From positions 1 through 53,459 of the forward strand of contig JAUIKY010000023.1 of assembly GCA_030430535.1 (NCBI GenBank): a DNA stretch of 53,459 nt, written 5' to 3'. Position 1 is the stretch's first letter, and the number at the start of each line of letters is the position of its first letter. The notes beneath the pieces are model-generated. The model was given only the letters and a program-made list of their open reading frames with translations. It had not been told where the DNA came from and searched no databases. Position numbers and translations under genes: made by a program. Below, piece after piece: positions 42,633-51,939 of the stretch. This stretch comes from Bacteroidia bacterium. Lineage in GTDB: Bacteria > Bacteroidota > Bacteroidia > Flavobacteriales > Flavobacteriaceae.

Positions 42633-43832
42633 TTAAGCCGTTTTAACTTTTAAACGTTTCATTCTTTTCTTCACATTACCTTGTACCACGTAGTGATCGA
42701 TGGTTGGTGCAAATACGTTCATCAATAAGATGGCCAACATCACACCTTCTGGGTAAGCCGGGTTGAACACACGGATAAGTATGGAAATAAAACCAACCAA
42801 AAATCCGTAAATCCATTTTCCTTTATTGGTTTGCGAAGCCGTTACCGGATCGGTAGCCATAAATACGGTACCAAAGGCAAACCCACCAATTAATAGATGG
42901 TGCCAAAATTCAGTACTCATCAATCCGTAAAACTTGCTGCTTTCGCTAATCCATCCACTGCTTACAACGGCATTGAAAATCAAGCCCATTACCAAAGCTC
43001 CGATTACAGATGACAACATGATTCTCCAACTTCCTATTTTAGTGAAAATCAAAAACAATCCACCTAAAAGAATCAATAAGGTTGATGTTTCTCCAACTGA
43101 ACCGGGAATAAATCCGAAGAACATATCAGCAACAGAATAGCCAGCTGGATTGCCTTGTGCCAAACTACCTAAAATGGTTTCACCTGAAATAGCATCCAGA
43201 TTGGCACCACCGGCAATTTCCTGAGCGCGATCTACAGCTCCGTGTACCCAAACTTTATCGCCCGACATCCAAGTTGGATAAGCAAAGAATAAAAAGGCAC
43301 GGATGGTCAATGCAGGGTTAAGAATGTTCATTCCTGTTCCTCCAAAAACTTCTTTTCCAATCACAACACCAAAGGCAACGGCAACGGCCAACATCCAAAG
43401 TGGTAAATCTACAGGCACAATTAGGGGTACTAACATCCCTGTTACCAAGTAACCTTCTTCTACCTCGTGGCCTTTGATTACGGCGAATAAAAATTCAATG
43501 GCCAAACCAACACCGTAAGATACAATTACCAATGGCAATACTTTGATTAAACCGATGTAAAAAGCATCCCAAGACAAAAATTCTACTGGCGAACCAATAG
43601 CTGAATAATGTTGGTAACCAGCGTTGAACATACCAAAAATCAAGCAAGGTACCAAGGCCATAATTACGGTATTCATGGTACGCTTTAAATCGTCTGCTGC
43701 TTTAATGTGGGTACCACCGTGAGTGGTTTCATCAGGCAGGAATAAGAAAGTATGCAAGGCATTAAAAGCAGGAGCCATTTTTTTGTTCCTGAACTTTCTT
43801 TTTAAAATATGTAATCTCTTTTTAAGTTCCAT
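42633..43832 (-). CDS. nqrB: Na+-NQR subunit B
   Basis: Membrane subunit of 399 residues with ten or so helices, carrying covalent FMN and riboflavin; part of the Na+ path. The FMN attachment site reads DAISGETILG: acceptor Thr is present but Glu replaces the usual preceding Ala. TGMLVPLIVPVDLPLWML and GKEVFGGTGMNILNPALT are typical. Overlaps nqrA by one base. Confidence 0.95.
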   Translation of the reverse strand: MELKKRLHILKRKFRNKKMAPAFNALHTFLFLPDETTHGGTHIKAADDLKRTMNTVIMALVPCLIFGMFNAGYQHYSAIGSPVEFLSWDAFYIGLIKVLPLVIVSYGVGLAIEFLFAVIKGHEVEEGYLVTGMLVPLIVPVDLPLWMLAVAVAFGVVIGKEVFGGTGMNILNPALTIRAFLFFAYPTWMSGDKVWVHGAVDRAQEIAGGANLDAISGETILGSLAQGNPAGYSVADMFFGFIPGSVGETSTLLILLGGLFLIFTKIGSWRIMLSSVIGALVMGLIFNAVVSSGWISESSKFYGLMSTEFWHHLLIGGFAFGTVFMATDPVTASQTNKGKWIYGFLVGFISILIRVFNPAYPEGVMLAILLMNVFAPTIDHYVVQGNVKKRMKRLKVKTA

Positions 43833-45187
43833 TATCCTATCTCTTTAAGCATTAAATCTAAGCCTTCTCTTATTATTTTTTGATGTGGTTGTTTAGATAC
43901 ACAAACAAATTCCGTTAAGGCAAAATCCTCTGGCGCTACTTCGTACATACCCAAAGCTTCCATTTCGTCCAAATCTTTGTACATACAGGCTTTTAGGATT
44001 TGCAAAGGGTAAATATCCAACGGAAATACCTCTTCATAATTTCCAGTTACCACAAAGGCTCTGTGCTCACCATTGGTATTGGTATCCAACTCATATTTCT
44101 TGTTGGGGTTTAACCAAGAAAAGGTCATGGCTCTAGTGGTAGAAATTTTATTAAACACAGGCTTATTCCACCCAAACAGCTCATAATCGTCACCTTCTGG
44201 AATCACTGAAATCACATTGCTGTAATAGTCCAGAGCACCATCTGGCTTAATTTCTTTTCCAGACAACACATTTCCTGAAATAATACGGTCGTTTCCTCGT
44301 TTCTCAACGCCGTTATCGTAAATCATGGTTGATACTTCACTTCCGATAAGGGTTTTAAAATAACGTGGCTTTTTAACCGACGAACCTACCAAAGCAACAA
44401 TACGCTCGGCATTGAATTTCCCGGTTAATAAAAGCTCCCCGATAATCACAAGGTCCTGCGGGCTTACCGTCCACACAACCTCACCTTTATTTACAGGGTC
44501 TATTTTATTGATTTGTGTCCCGACATTCCCCGATGGATGCGGCCCAGATACTTTGTGTAAAGTGATACCCGACAGTCCTGCCAATGGAGAATTGGCATTT
44601 TTACCAACCGAAACGTGTACTTTACCTTCAGTTAATTTTCCAAGTGCTGTAATCGCGGCTTGCAATTGGGCTTCCTTTCCTTGTAATGTAAAATCTAAAT
44701 CGGCTGCCAATGGTGCACTGGCATACCCTGAAACAAAAATAGCTTTTGGCGATTTCTCCGGATTGGCAATGACGTCGTACGGACGCTGTTTTATAAACGG
44801 CCAACATCCCGATTTAAGTAAATGTGCCTTTAATTCTTCCGGCTTTGCGGCGTCTAAATTAAACGCTCCGAAATCCTCAAATTCCTGCGTTTTATCCGCT
44901 TGGATTTTAATGGCATCAATACGTCTTTTTGGCCCTCTAACAATCTCAATCACTTGTCCTGAAACTGGAGATGCAAATTTCACAGCCTCGTTACTTTTGT
45001 CGTAAAACAAAACGCCCCCAGCCTTAACTGAGGAACCTTCTTTTGCAACAAGTTTGGGTGTAACGCTATGAAAATCTTCTGGTCTTATGGTGCAGTAGTT
45101 GCTGATAATCGCCTGTTCTAAGGTTTTTTCAGCTTCACCTTTAAGTTTAATGTCCAGACCTTTTTTAATACGAATGTCGTTTGACAT
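43832..45187 (-). CDS. nqrA: Na+-NQR subunit A
   Basis: Peripheral cytosolic subunit, 451 residues, first gene of the operon; involved in quinone binding. Recognised by IKKGLDIKLKGEAE at the N-terminus, LKSGCWPFIKQRPYD, the SGPHPSGNVGTQI block and QILKACMYKDLDEMEALGMYE at the C-terminus. Preceded by a TATTTTTG box 39 bases upstream. Confidence 0.96.
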   Translation of the reverse strand: MSNDIRIKKGLDIKLKGEAEKTLEQAIISNYCTIRPEDFHSVTPKLVAKEGSSVKAGGVLFYDKSNEAVKFASPVSGQVIEIVRGPKRRIDAIKIQADKTQEFEDFGAFNLDAAKPEELKAHLLKSGCWPFIKQRPYDVIANPEKSPKAIFVSGYASAPLAADLDFTLQGKEAQLQAAITALGKLTEGKVHVSVGKNANSPLAGLSGITLHKVSGPHPSGNVGTQINKIDPVNKGEVVWTVSPQDLVIIGELLLTGKFNAERIVALVGSSVKKPRYFKTLIGSEVSTMIYDNGVEKRGNDRIISGNVLSGKEIKPDGALDYYSNVISVIPEGDDYELFGWNKPVFNKISTTRAMTFSWLNPNKKYELDTNTNGEHRAFVVTGNYEEVFPLDIYPLQILKACMYKDLDEMEALGMYEVAPEDFALTEFVCVSKQPHQKIIREGLDLMLKEIG

Positions 45188-45225
45188 ATTTATTTTTATT
45201 GAAATTAGTTGTCTAAAAATCGGTG

Positions 45226-45233
45226 CAAAAATA
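45226..45233 (-). promoter_or_regulatory. Promoter box of the nqr operon
   Basis: TATTTTTG on the minus strand (TAnnTTTG), 39 bases before nqrA; no clear TTG at the -33 position. Confidence 0.45.
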
Positions 45234-45358
45234 CGAATTTCTTCAGTAAAAAAACGTAATGTTGTTTAGAGTTTGTTATTTGTATCCATTCTAAATAATC
45301 TGCTTTCAAAAAGGTACGGATTTTGCATATCTTTACATTTTTATCACACCATATCTCA

Positions 45359-46609
45359 ATGAAACAAAACCTCTTCACTTCTATTTTTATCGTTGTTTTT
45401 TCCGTTTTCGGATTTGCCCAAATAGCAGAAACTCCGCCGCCAGACTACATAAAAACCATAAATTTTAAAGGCGACACCCCCGAAACCCAATTGCCCATTT
45501 TAAGGCTGGGCGAATATTTGGTTTTGGAGTTTGATGCGCTTAACGGTAATGAAGACGATTACTACTACAAAATAGAACACTTTAATTACGATTGGACACC
45601 CTCGGTTTTGATGCGCTCCGAATTTATGGATGGCTTCGACAACCAACGCATCCGTGATTACGAGAACTCGTACAACACCTACCAAATCTATTCGCATTAC
45701 AAACTTACAATTCCGAATAGTTTCACAAAAGCACTCAAAGTATCGGGAAATTACCTGCTGTCCATTTATAACAGCAACAACGAATTGGTATTTTCGAGAA
45801 AATTTATGATTTATGAAGACAAAGCTTCCGTTGGGGTGAGCATAAAACGCTCTCGCGACATACAGTATATTGAAGAAAAGCAACGTGTGGACATTACCAT
45901 AACGCCCAACAACATGCAACTGAACAACCCCAAACAAACCGTAAAGGCCGTTATTGTTCAGAACAACAATCTGCATAACGTCATTTCAAACCTAAAACCA
46001 CAGTACACTATTGGCAACCAGCTGATTTACAAATACGACACCGAAACCAGTTTTTGGGGCGGAAACGAATATTTTTTCTTTGAAAACAAAGATGTTCGGG
46101 CAGCCAATACGGGCATTCAGTTTATCGACTTAAAAGACCTGTACCATAATTACTTGTACACTAATATTGTAAGAGCCAACCGACCGTACACTTACAACCC
46201 CGACATTAACGGAAACTATGTGATTTTAAACATTGATGCCGACAACCCCAGTATTGAGGCCGATTATGTTTGGGTGCATTTTTCGTTGGAAGCTAAAGAC
46301 CATTTAATCGGGAAAAACATTCATGTTTACGGAAACTTCAACAACTACGTTATTGACGAGTCCACCCGATTGGTATTCGACGAAACCAATAACGTTTTCA
46401 CCAAGCCCATTTTACTCAAACAAGGGTTTTACAACTATAAATATGTAGTAGCGAACAACGATGGCAGTATTGACGAAGGCCTTATTGGCGGAAACTTTTA
46501 CCAAACCGAAAACAACTACAAAGTACTGGTTTACTACCGTGATTTGGGTGCCCGTTACGACCAAATTATTGGATTGGGAGAAGGCAGCTCAGTTAATATC
46601 TCGAACTAA
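45359..46609 (+). CDS. Type IX secretion system plug protein (DUF5103)
   Basis: Exported beta-rich protein of about 416 residues. The start at 45359 gives signal MKQNLFTSIFIVVFSVFGFAQ; an ATG at 45323 would add 12 residues. Family blocks: PDYIKTINFKGDTPETQLPI, YYYKIEHFNYDW, LVFSRKFMIYE, and a C-terminal starch-binding-like fold (DHLIGKNIHVYGNFNNYV). In T9SS this protein plugs the SprA translocon from the periplasmic side. No other T9SS gene is in the window. Confidence 0.9.
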   Translation: MKQNLFTSIFIVVFSVFGFAQIAETPPPDYIKTINFKGDTPETQLPILRLGEYLVLEFDALNGNEDDYYYKIEHFNYDWTPSVLMRSEFMDGFDNQRIRDYENSYNTYQIYSHYKLTIPNSFTKALKVSGNYLLSIYNSNNELVFSRKFMIYEDKASVGVSIKRSRDIQYIEEKQRVDITITPNNMQLNNPKQTVKAVIVQNNNLHNVISNLKPQYTIGNQLIYKYDTETSFWGGNEYFFFENKDVRAANTGIQFIDLKDLYHNYLYTNIVRANRPYTYNPDINGNYVILNIDADNPSIEADYVWVHFSLEAKDHLIGKNIHVYGNFNNYVIDESTRLVFDETNNVFTKPILLKQGFYNYKYVVANNDGSIDEGLIGGNFYQTENNYKVLVYYRDLGARYDQIIGLGEGSSVNISN

Positions 46610-46675
46610 TCGCGCATTTCAACTAATATTTTATCGGTATGCGTTAAAATTTAATGCCATCCACTTTATTTTAGT

Positions 46676-46683
46676 TATTTTAG
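46676..46683 (+). promoter_or_regulatory. Promoter-like box of apaG
   Basis: TATTTTAG, one change from TAnnTTTG, 33 bases before the start at 46717. Confidence 0.35.
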
Positions 46684-46716
46684 CAGCGCAAAACGCTTTG
46701 TTTATCAATAGTTAAC

Positions 46717-47103
46717 ATGGTTCAACAAGTTACAAAAGGCATAAAAATTTCGGTGGAAACCCACTACGAAGGCTCATTTTATAAAAACTATAAAATACAG
46801 TACGCTTTTGGGTACACCATAACCATACATAACCAAAGCAAAGACACGGTACAACTCAATGCCCGCCACTGGGAAATTATGGATGCCCTTAACAATGTCG
46901 AAACCGTTTCGGGCGAAGGCGTTATTGGCAAAAAACCCGTATTGAAACCCGGCGAAACACATACTTACACCTCGGGCTGTTTGCTCACTTCGCCTTTTGG
47001 AGCGATGCAGGGCCATTACAGCATGGTTAATTTTACAACCACCAAAAAGTTTTTAGTAGCCATCCCTACGTTTAGATTGAGTGCGCCGTTTGCTATAAAT
47101 TAA
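46717..47103 (+). CDS. apaG: ApaG domain protein
   Basis: A 128-residue ApaG fold (fibronectin-like beta sandwich). Conserved GYTITIHNQSKDTVQLNARHW, the glycine loop GEGVIGKKP, LKPGETHTYTSGC, and GAMQGHYSMV. Long associated with Co2+/Mg2+ efflux phenotypes; biochemical role not settled. Downstream 47104-47409 is about 300 bases of REP-like repeats, no gene. Confidence 0.95.
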   Translation: MVQQVTKGIKISVETHYEGSFYKNYKIQYAFGYTITIHNQSKDTVQLNARHWEIMDALNNVETVSGEGVIGKKPVLKPGETHTYTSGCLLTSPFGAMQGHYSMVNFTTTKKFLVAIPTFRLSAPFAIN

Positions 47104-47140
47104 TGGCATTTCGAAAAACAAATCAGTCTTCTTACAATTT

Positions 47141-47406
47141 AACAGATTACTTCGGTCACTTCTTCCCTCGTAATGACGCATCATTGATTTTTACTCTCAT
47201 GCAAAAACTTACGTCATTGCGAAGAGCGAGCGATGAAGCAATCTGTTTATTGTAAAATTCTTATTCAAAAGATTCCCACGTCACTCTTAAAATCATTCCT
47301 CGGAATGACGCATCACTGCAAAAATGAGGAACGAATGACGTGGCAATCTTTTCATTAAACCCCACAACACCAATACGAAGATTCTTTCGCTTTGCTGAGA
47401 ATGACA
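47141..47406. repeat. Cluster of REP-like inverted repeats
   Basis: Unit 1 (47141-47247): AACAGATT...AATCTGTT with internal TAATGACG/CGTCATTG arms. Unit 2 (47267-47352): AAAAGATTCCCACGTCA against TGACGTGGCAATCTTTT. A partial third unit follows at 47379-47406 (AGATTCTTTCGCTTTGCTGAGAATGAC, described in two halves). Same family as 8168-8190. This fills the gap between apaG and DUF6695. Confidence 0.85.
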
Positions 47407-47409
47407 AAA

Positions 47410-48405
47410 TCAGTCAACCTTTCGGTCAAACCGAAACACCTTTCCGTTTTGCTTCACATGAAAAAACTTGCAGTTGGAATAATGCACGAATTCAAATTCT
47501 GAATAGTAATCAAAACCATCGTCCTGCACCACAAACCTATCATACACATCAATATTTCCATGCGGTGAAATGCGTTTGAAATCGAATTCTGTGTCATGGC
47601 CGTTAACATGTAATTCGAACCACGCACCAGCTGCAATACCGGGCAGCCATTGGGCGTTTTCACTCAAGCCCTCAACAGGCTTAGGCTGTAAAGTTCCAAT
47701 AAAATTAACCTTATGATCTTTCAACCGATCTAGAAAACACCGGATATTTTCACTTTTTTGTGAGCCTTTAAATTCTGAAATATTACCCGTTTCCGAAACC
47801 TCATAAACCTTGTTTTCGGTATCGGCTAACACCACATTTCCAACGGTACTGGGCGTAAACCATTTCGATTTTTCCAGCTTCCTCTTAATACTTTTATCGG
47901 TTACCGAAGCAATCAAACTATCGGTAACAAAGCGGGCGCAATTGCAGGCCTCTTTTATAAAAGCGGCATAACGAATAAAATGCTTGTTTTGCATGTTGGT
48001 GATATGCGTTCTCGCTTTTTGGTAATCGACCGCATGGCACACCGAAGCAATTAATTTTCCATCGCCGTGTGTGAGCTTTGGGTGCGTACCCAAAAAAGAT
48101 ACAATGTCATTTAAATTGGTAATTTTCCCACCTTCAATTTTGGCCATCAACGGAAAATCCAATTCGTTATCGGTGTCTTTTCCTCGAACACGTCCTGTAG
48201 GCTCAGGTGTGATGTATCGCCCAAAATCATGGTATTCCAAAATACCCGTTTTTTTGTTGACAAGCACCAGCGCCGCGTGCCCAGCCCTTAAATAATTCTT
48301 TTTACCAATGCCGAAGAAGCGCAAAAACGGCGAAAACCATTCTTTGGAAACCATAACAATGGTTTCTGGATAAGCCAAGGTTAAAATAATGCCGGTATTA
48401 TTCAT
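47410..48405 (-). CDS. DUF6695 family protein
   Basis: A 331-residue cytosolic protein matching DUF6695 of flavobacteria. The N-terminal half contains LRAGHAALVLVNKKTG...EYHDFGRY and, about 100 residues later, EACNCARFVTDSL. A His first and Cys later is the order of permuted papain-like (NlpC/P60, YiiX-type) hydrolases, so a cysteine hydrolase fold is possible. The C-terminal part is beta-rich (DFKRISPHGNIDVYDRFV). Its start overlaps the NRDE gene's end by 8 bases, so the two are coupled. Confidence 0.82.
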   Translation of the reverse strand: MNNTGIILTLAYPETIVMVSKEWFSPFLRFFGIGKKNYLRAGHAALVLVNKKTGILEYHDFGRYITPEPTGRVRGKDTDNELDFPLMAKIEGGKITNLNDIVSFLGTHPKLTHGDGKLIASVCHAVDYQKARTHITNMQNKHFIRYAAFIKEACNCARFVTDSLIASVTDKSIKRKLEKSKWFTPSTVGNVVLADTENKVYEVSETGNISEFKGSQKSENIRCFLDRLKDHKVNFIGTLQPKPVEGLSENAQWLPGIAAGAWFELHVNGHDTEFDFKRISPHGNIDVYDRFVVQDDGFDYYSEFEFVHYSNCKFFHVKQNGKVFRFDRKVD

Positions 48406-49123
48406 TTACAATTTGCGGTAAATTGAAGATTGTAGAAGACGAAGCATTATTTTGAAGACTTTCATAATGCATTTCTACCGTCTGGCCTATTTTTTCAACT
48501 TGGGTAATACTGGTCGTTTTCACAAAACCTCGGTTCATAATGACCCCATAATCGGCATTGCCATCGCCGGCTGTTTTATGAAACTGCAAAAGCGATTCGG
48601 CATTCAGTTGATGATCCAATTTAAAATCTCGGAACCACTTTAACCGTTCAGCTTTCATTTTTGGTGAATACAAAGTGGACGACGACCAAATATGGGCTTC
48701 CAAAGGCAATTGGGCAATATGCTTTTGGCTTCCGTCCCAAACCCATTCCATAAATTTTAAACCATTGTTCCATTCGGCAATCACCATGGTAAACGGCTCC
48801 ACATCGGCTAAACTATAATCGCTTATGGTTTCATAAACAGCATCGGCAACCATAATATCTTTAGCTATCACCCCCCGACTCTTTCCATAACTGGATTTTC
48901 GCTCATGAAACTCAAAACCACCATTCAGCACACACACTACCCGTTGCTTTTCGCTTACGCCAATCCACGTGCCTCCAGCCGTTTTATCCTTTGGAAACAA
49001 CAGTTTGGTATTGACGTGGTTGTAAAAATCGGGTTCTAGCGATATCCTATCGGGTGCTTCATCCCTATTGGTGGTCAAAACAAAGTCGTTGTTATTCTGC
49101 GGAACAATCGTAACGGTACACAT
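48398..49123 (-). CDS. NRDE (TANGO2-like) family protein
   Basis: A 241-residue protein with the N-terminal Cys2 and NRDE motif: MCTVTIVPQNNNDFVLTTNRDE. Also TAGGTWIGVSEKQRVVCVLNGG. Ntn-hydrolase-like fold; the eukaryotic homologue TANGO2 is tied to lipid and haem handling. Upstream of DUF6695 with an 8-base overlap. Its 150-base upstream gap holds the divergent pruA promoter. Confidence 0.93.
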   Translation of the reverse strand: MCTVTIVPQNNNDFVLTTNRDEAPDRISLEPDFYNHVNTKLLFPKDKTAGGTWIGVSEKQRVVCVLNGGFEFHERKSSYGKSRGVIAKDIMVADAVYETISDYSLADVEPFTMVIAEWNNGLKFMEWVWDGSQKHIAQLPLEAHIWSSSTLYSPKMKAERLKWFRDFKLDHQLNAESLLQFHKTAGDGNADYGVIMNRGFVKTTSITQVEKIGQTVEMHYESLQNNASSSTIFNLPQIVNE

Positions 49124-49223
49124 AAAACCAATAGTCTTAAATCAGATAGCCAACTTACAAAAATTCTACAAATTTTAACGCCGATTTAGCAACTCACGCC
49201 CCGATTTATCATTTGAAAATTAT

Positions 49224-49231
49224 TAGCTTTG
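49224..49231 (+). promoter_or_regulatory. Promoter box of pruA
   Basis: TAGCTTTG matches TAnnTTTG, 42 bases before the start. Confidence 0.45.
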
Positions 49232-49273
49232 TTAGACATTCACTGAATTTTTAACAACAAAAAACAGAAAATC

Positions 49274-50902
49274 ATGGGAAAAGGCTTTTTTAATGTACCA
49301 ATTGCCGTAAACGAACCTGTAAAATCTTATGCGCCCGGAACGCCAGAACGCTCTGCCGTTTTAGAGGCATACAAAACCATGTACAATAGCAAGGTAGATA
49401 TTCCATTGTACATTAACGGGAAGTACGTTTCTACCGGCAATACCAAGCCTATTTCGCCGCCGCACGACCATCAACATATAGTTGGGAGCTACCATTTGGC
49501 CGAAAAGCAACATGTAGAAGACGCCATTGCCACGGCTTTGGAAGCCCGAAAAAAATGGAGCAAAATGCCATGGGAGCAACGTGCGGGCATCTTTTTAAAG
49601 GCTGCCGAACTGGTTGCCGGCCCTTACCGAGCTAGAATCAATGCCGCCACCATGATGGGGCAATCGAAAAACATACATCAAGCTGAAATCGATTCGGCTT
49701 GCGAATTGGTCGATTTTCTGCGCTTTAACGTGCAGTACATGACCGACATTTACATGGAACAGCCCGAAAGCACCAGCGATGCGTGGAACCGCGTGGAATA
49801 CCGTCCGTTGGAAGGCTTCACATACGCGGTTACACCTTTTAACTTTACGGCTATTGCCGGAAACCTGCCCTCGTGCATGGCCTTGATGGGCAATGTGGTG
49901 GTTTGGAAACCCAGCGACAGCCAGGTGTACTCTGCCAAAGTGATTATGGATATTTTTGAAGAAGCCGGTGTACCACCAGGAGTGATCAACGTGGTGTTTG
50001 GCGACCCGGTAATGATCAGTAATACCGTATTGTCTAGTCCCGATTTCTCCGGATTGCACTTTACGGGCTCTACTTTCGTATTCAAGGAACTATGGAAACA
50101 AATAGGAAACAACATCCATAATTATAAAACTTACCCACGTATTGTGGGCGAAACCGGAGGAAAGGATTTTATCATTGCCCATAATTCGGCGGTACCGAAA
50201 CAAGTTTCAACTGCCCTTTCGCGTGGCGCATTCGAATTCCAAGGCCAAAAGTGTAGCGCGGCCTCTCGTGCCTACATCCCGAAAAGCATTTGGGGCGATG
50301 TAAAAAAATATCTTTTGGAAGATATAAAATCCTTCAAAATGGGCTCTCCAGAAGATATGGATAACTTTATTACCGCCGTAATCCACGAAGGCTCCTTTGA
50401 TAAGTTGGCCAAGTACATCGATGCGGCCAAAAACGATAGCGAGGTAGAAATTATTGCCGGCGGAAACTACGATAAAAGCAAAGGCTATTTTGTAGAGCCT
50501 ACCGTAATCGTTACCCAAGACCCAAAATACACCACCATGTGCACCGAGCTATTCGGCCCAGTGTTGACCATTTATGTGTATGAAGACGACGCTTACGCGG
50601 AAACCTTAAAACTGGTGGATGAAACCAGCGAATATGGATTAACCGGGGCTATTTTGGCCACCGACCGTTACGCTATTACCGAGGCTACCGACGCCCTGCA
50701 AAACAGTGCCGGAAACTTTTACATTAACGATAAGTGTACCGGAGCGGTTGTAGGCCAACAACCGTTTGGAGGGGCTAGAGCATCGGGCACTAACGATAAA
50801 GCCGGTAGCGCACAAAACCTCATGCGTTGGGTATCGCCAAGATTGATCAAGGAAACCTTTGTAACCCCAACCGATTACCGTTATCCGTTTTTGGGAGAAT
50901 AA
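49274..50902 (+). CDS. pruA: L-glutamate gamma-semialdehyde dehydrogenase (P5C dehydrogenase)
   Basis: Converts glutamate semialdehyde from proline breakdown to glutamate with NAD. 542 residues, the eukaryote-like monofunctional length without PRODH domain. Seen: FNFTAIAGNLPSCMALMGNVVVWKPSDS, LHFTGSTFVF, catalytic Glu in GETGGKDFII, catalytic Cys in QGQKCSAASRAY, ELFGPVLTIYVYED, and the anchor QPFGGARASGTNDK. Terminated at 50954, then array B begins. Confidence 0.96.
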   Translation: MGKGFFNVPIAVNEPVKSYAPGTPERSAVLEAYKTMYNSKVDIPLYINGKYVSTGNTKPISPPHDHQHIVGSYHLAEKQHVEDAIATALEARKKWSKMPWEQRAGIFLKAAELVAGPYRARINAATMMGQSKNIHQAEIDSACELVDFLRFNVQYMTDIYMEQPESTSDAWNRVEYRPLEGFTYAVTPFNFTAIAGNLPSCMALMGNVVVWKPSDSQVYSAKVIMDIFEEAGVPPGVINVVFGDPVMISNTVLSSPDFSGLHFTGSTFVFKELWKQIGNNIHNYKTYPRIVGETGGKDFIIAHNSAVPKQVSTALSRGAFEFQGQKCSAASRAYIPKSIWGDVKKYLLEDIKSFKMGSPEDMDNFITAVIHEGSFDKLAKYIDAAKNDSEVEIIAGGNYDKSKGYFVEPTVIVTQDPKYTTMCTELFGPVLTIYVYEDDAYAETLKLVDETSEYGLTGAILATDRYAITEATDALQNSAGNFYINDKCTGAVVGQQPFGGARASGTNDKAGSAQNLMRWVSPRLIKETFVTPTDYRYPFLGE

Positions 50903-50904
50903 CT

Positions 50905-50939
50905 ATTCCTTTTAACCCCGATAGCTATCGGGAAGGAAT
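50905..50939. repeat. Nested palindrome after pruA
   Basis: Outer arms ATTCCTT (50905-50911) and AAGGAAT (50933-50939) enclose the 16-bp perfect palindrome CCCGATAGCTATCGGG (50917-50932). Confidence 0.75.
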
Positions 50940-50953
50940 CTTTTATAACATTG

Positions 50954-50987
50954 AAAACAGGCTGCAAAATTTGCAGCCTGTTTTTTT
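50954..50987 (+). terminator. Terminator of pruA
   Basis: AAAACAGGCTGCAAA paired with TTTGCAGCCTGTTTT and a run of T. 52 bases after the stop. Confidence 0.9.
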
Positions 50988-51002
50988 AACTCTTTTTTTA
51001 AA

Positions 51003-51085
51003 ATTGTAATATTTTTCAGTTATTTTAGTGAGCCGAAATATTAATCGGGATAAATATAATGGGGCTAAACGTATTGTGTTTAGCC
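51003..51085 (+). repeat. Shared left end of array B
   Basis: Homologous to 1879-1965: TTG-N14-TATTTTAG (51004-51028), then AT-rich sequence, then ATAATGGGGCTAAAC and hairpin GGCTAAAC-N7-GTTTAGCC (51063-51085). Confidence 0.75.
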
Positions 51086-51088
51086 GAT

Positions 51089-51099
51089 TGTTACAGCAC
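51089..51099 (+). repeat. Cassette 5' inverted repeat TGTTACAGCAC
   Basis: Perfect 11-base inverted match to GTGCTGTAACA at 51940-51950. The pair encloses the DUF4261 gene exactly. Confidence 0.8.
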
Positions 51100-51101
51100 A
51101 T

Positions 51102-51935
51102 ATGTCCAAAAAAATAACCACAACTTTAATTCTACTAATTTCAATGGGACTTTTTAGCTTTCTCAAAAAAGATAAACCTCTAGAAAAATCATCCAACTCT
51201 ACAATCCTTGGCATGGTGCTTTTATATGAAAACAAATCGCTCGATATGGCGAAGGTCATCTCAGAATTGGAAAATAAGTGGGGGTTGAGTGTAAAAAATG
51301 GGGAAGACAACACAAATGAAACTTCAATTGTGGAGATTGGAGATTACAGAATAGCAATAGCCGAAATTCCAGCTGCAATTCCCACGGACGAGGCAATTAC
51401 CGCAGCAGAGTACAATTTGTTTTGGGAAAACGGCGCAGAAAAGGTTAAAAAACACAAAGGACATGTGATTGTTTCTATAATGAATGCTGGACAGAACGCT
51501 GTTGAAGAAAACATATTATTCAGCAAAATCACTAGTGCGATTTTAAACAATAGTAAATCAATCGGAATTTATATAGGAGCTAGGTCTCTGGCAATAGAGA
51601 AAGAATTTTATATTTCGCAAGTTGAAACTATGACTGAGGAGGACTTGCCATTATACATTTGGATTTATTTTGGCCTGAGACAGGAAAATAACAAACAATC
51701 AATTTACACTTACGGACTAAAGGACTTTGGAAAAAAAGAAATGGAAATACTAAATTCCGATTACGGACATAGAGAGTTAAGCGAAATGATGTTCAATTTA
51801 TCACACTACGTTGTAGCTTATGATGTAAACCTAAAACATGAAGAAACTATAGGGCTTTCAGCGGAACAGAAATTAAAAATATCGGAATCAAAAGGAGTAT
51901 TCTTAGACGGGAATACCCTAAAAATTGATTATTAA
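51102..51935 (+). CDS. DUF4261 domain protein
   Basis: A 277-residue protein with an N-terminal signal-like helix (MSKKITTTLILLISMGLFSFL) followed by a DUF4261 domain (GMVLLYENKSLDMAKVISELENKWGL, shown in part; NLFWENGAEKVKKHKGHVIVS; KSIGIYIGARSLAI). DUF4261 proteins are seen among immunity-like and accessory genes; function unknown. It is the sole gene of a perfect 11-base inverted-repeat unit, 16 bases after the shared left-end hairpin. AT-rich, unlike pruA before it. Confidence 0.85.
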   Translation: MSKKITTTLILLISMGLFSFLKKDKPLEKSSNSTILGMVLLYENKSLDMAKVISELENKWGLSVKNGEDNTNETSIVEIGDYRIAIAEIPAAIPTDEAITAAEYNLFWENGAEKVKKHKGHVIVSIMNAGQNAVEENILFSKITSAILNNSKSIGIYIGARSLAIEKEFYISQVETMTEEDLPLYIWIYFGLRQENNKQSIYTYGLKDFGKKEMEILNSDYGHRELSEMMFNLSHYVVAYDVNLKHEETIGLSAEQKLKISESKGVFLDGNTLKIDY

Positions 51936-51939
51936 ATAC

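Noticed and set aside
44412-45005. 197-codon open frame on the plus strand
   Set aside because: Antisense to nqrA, whose assignment is certain; no recognisable protein features.
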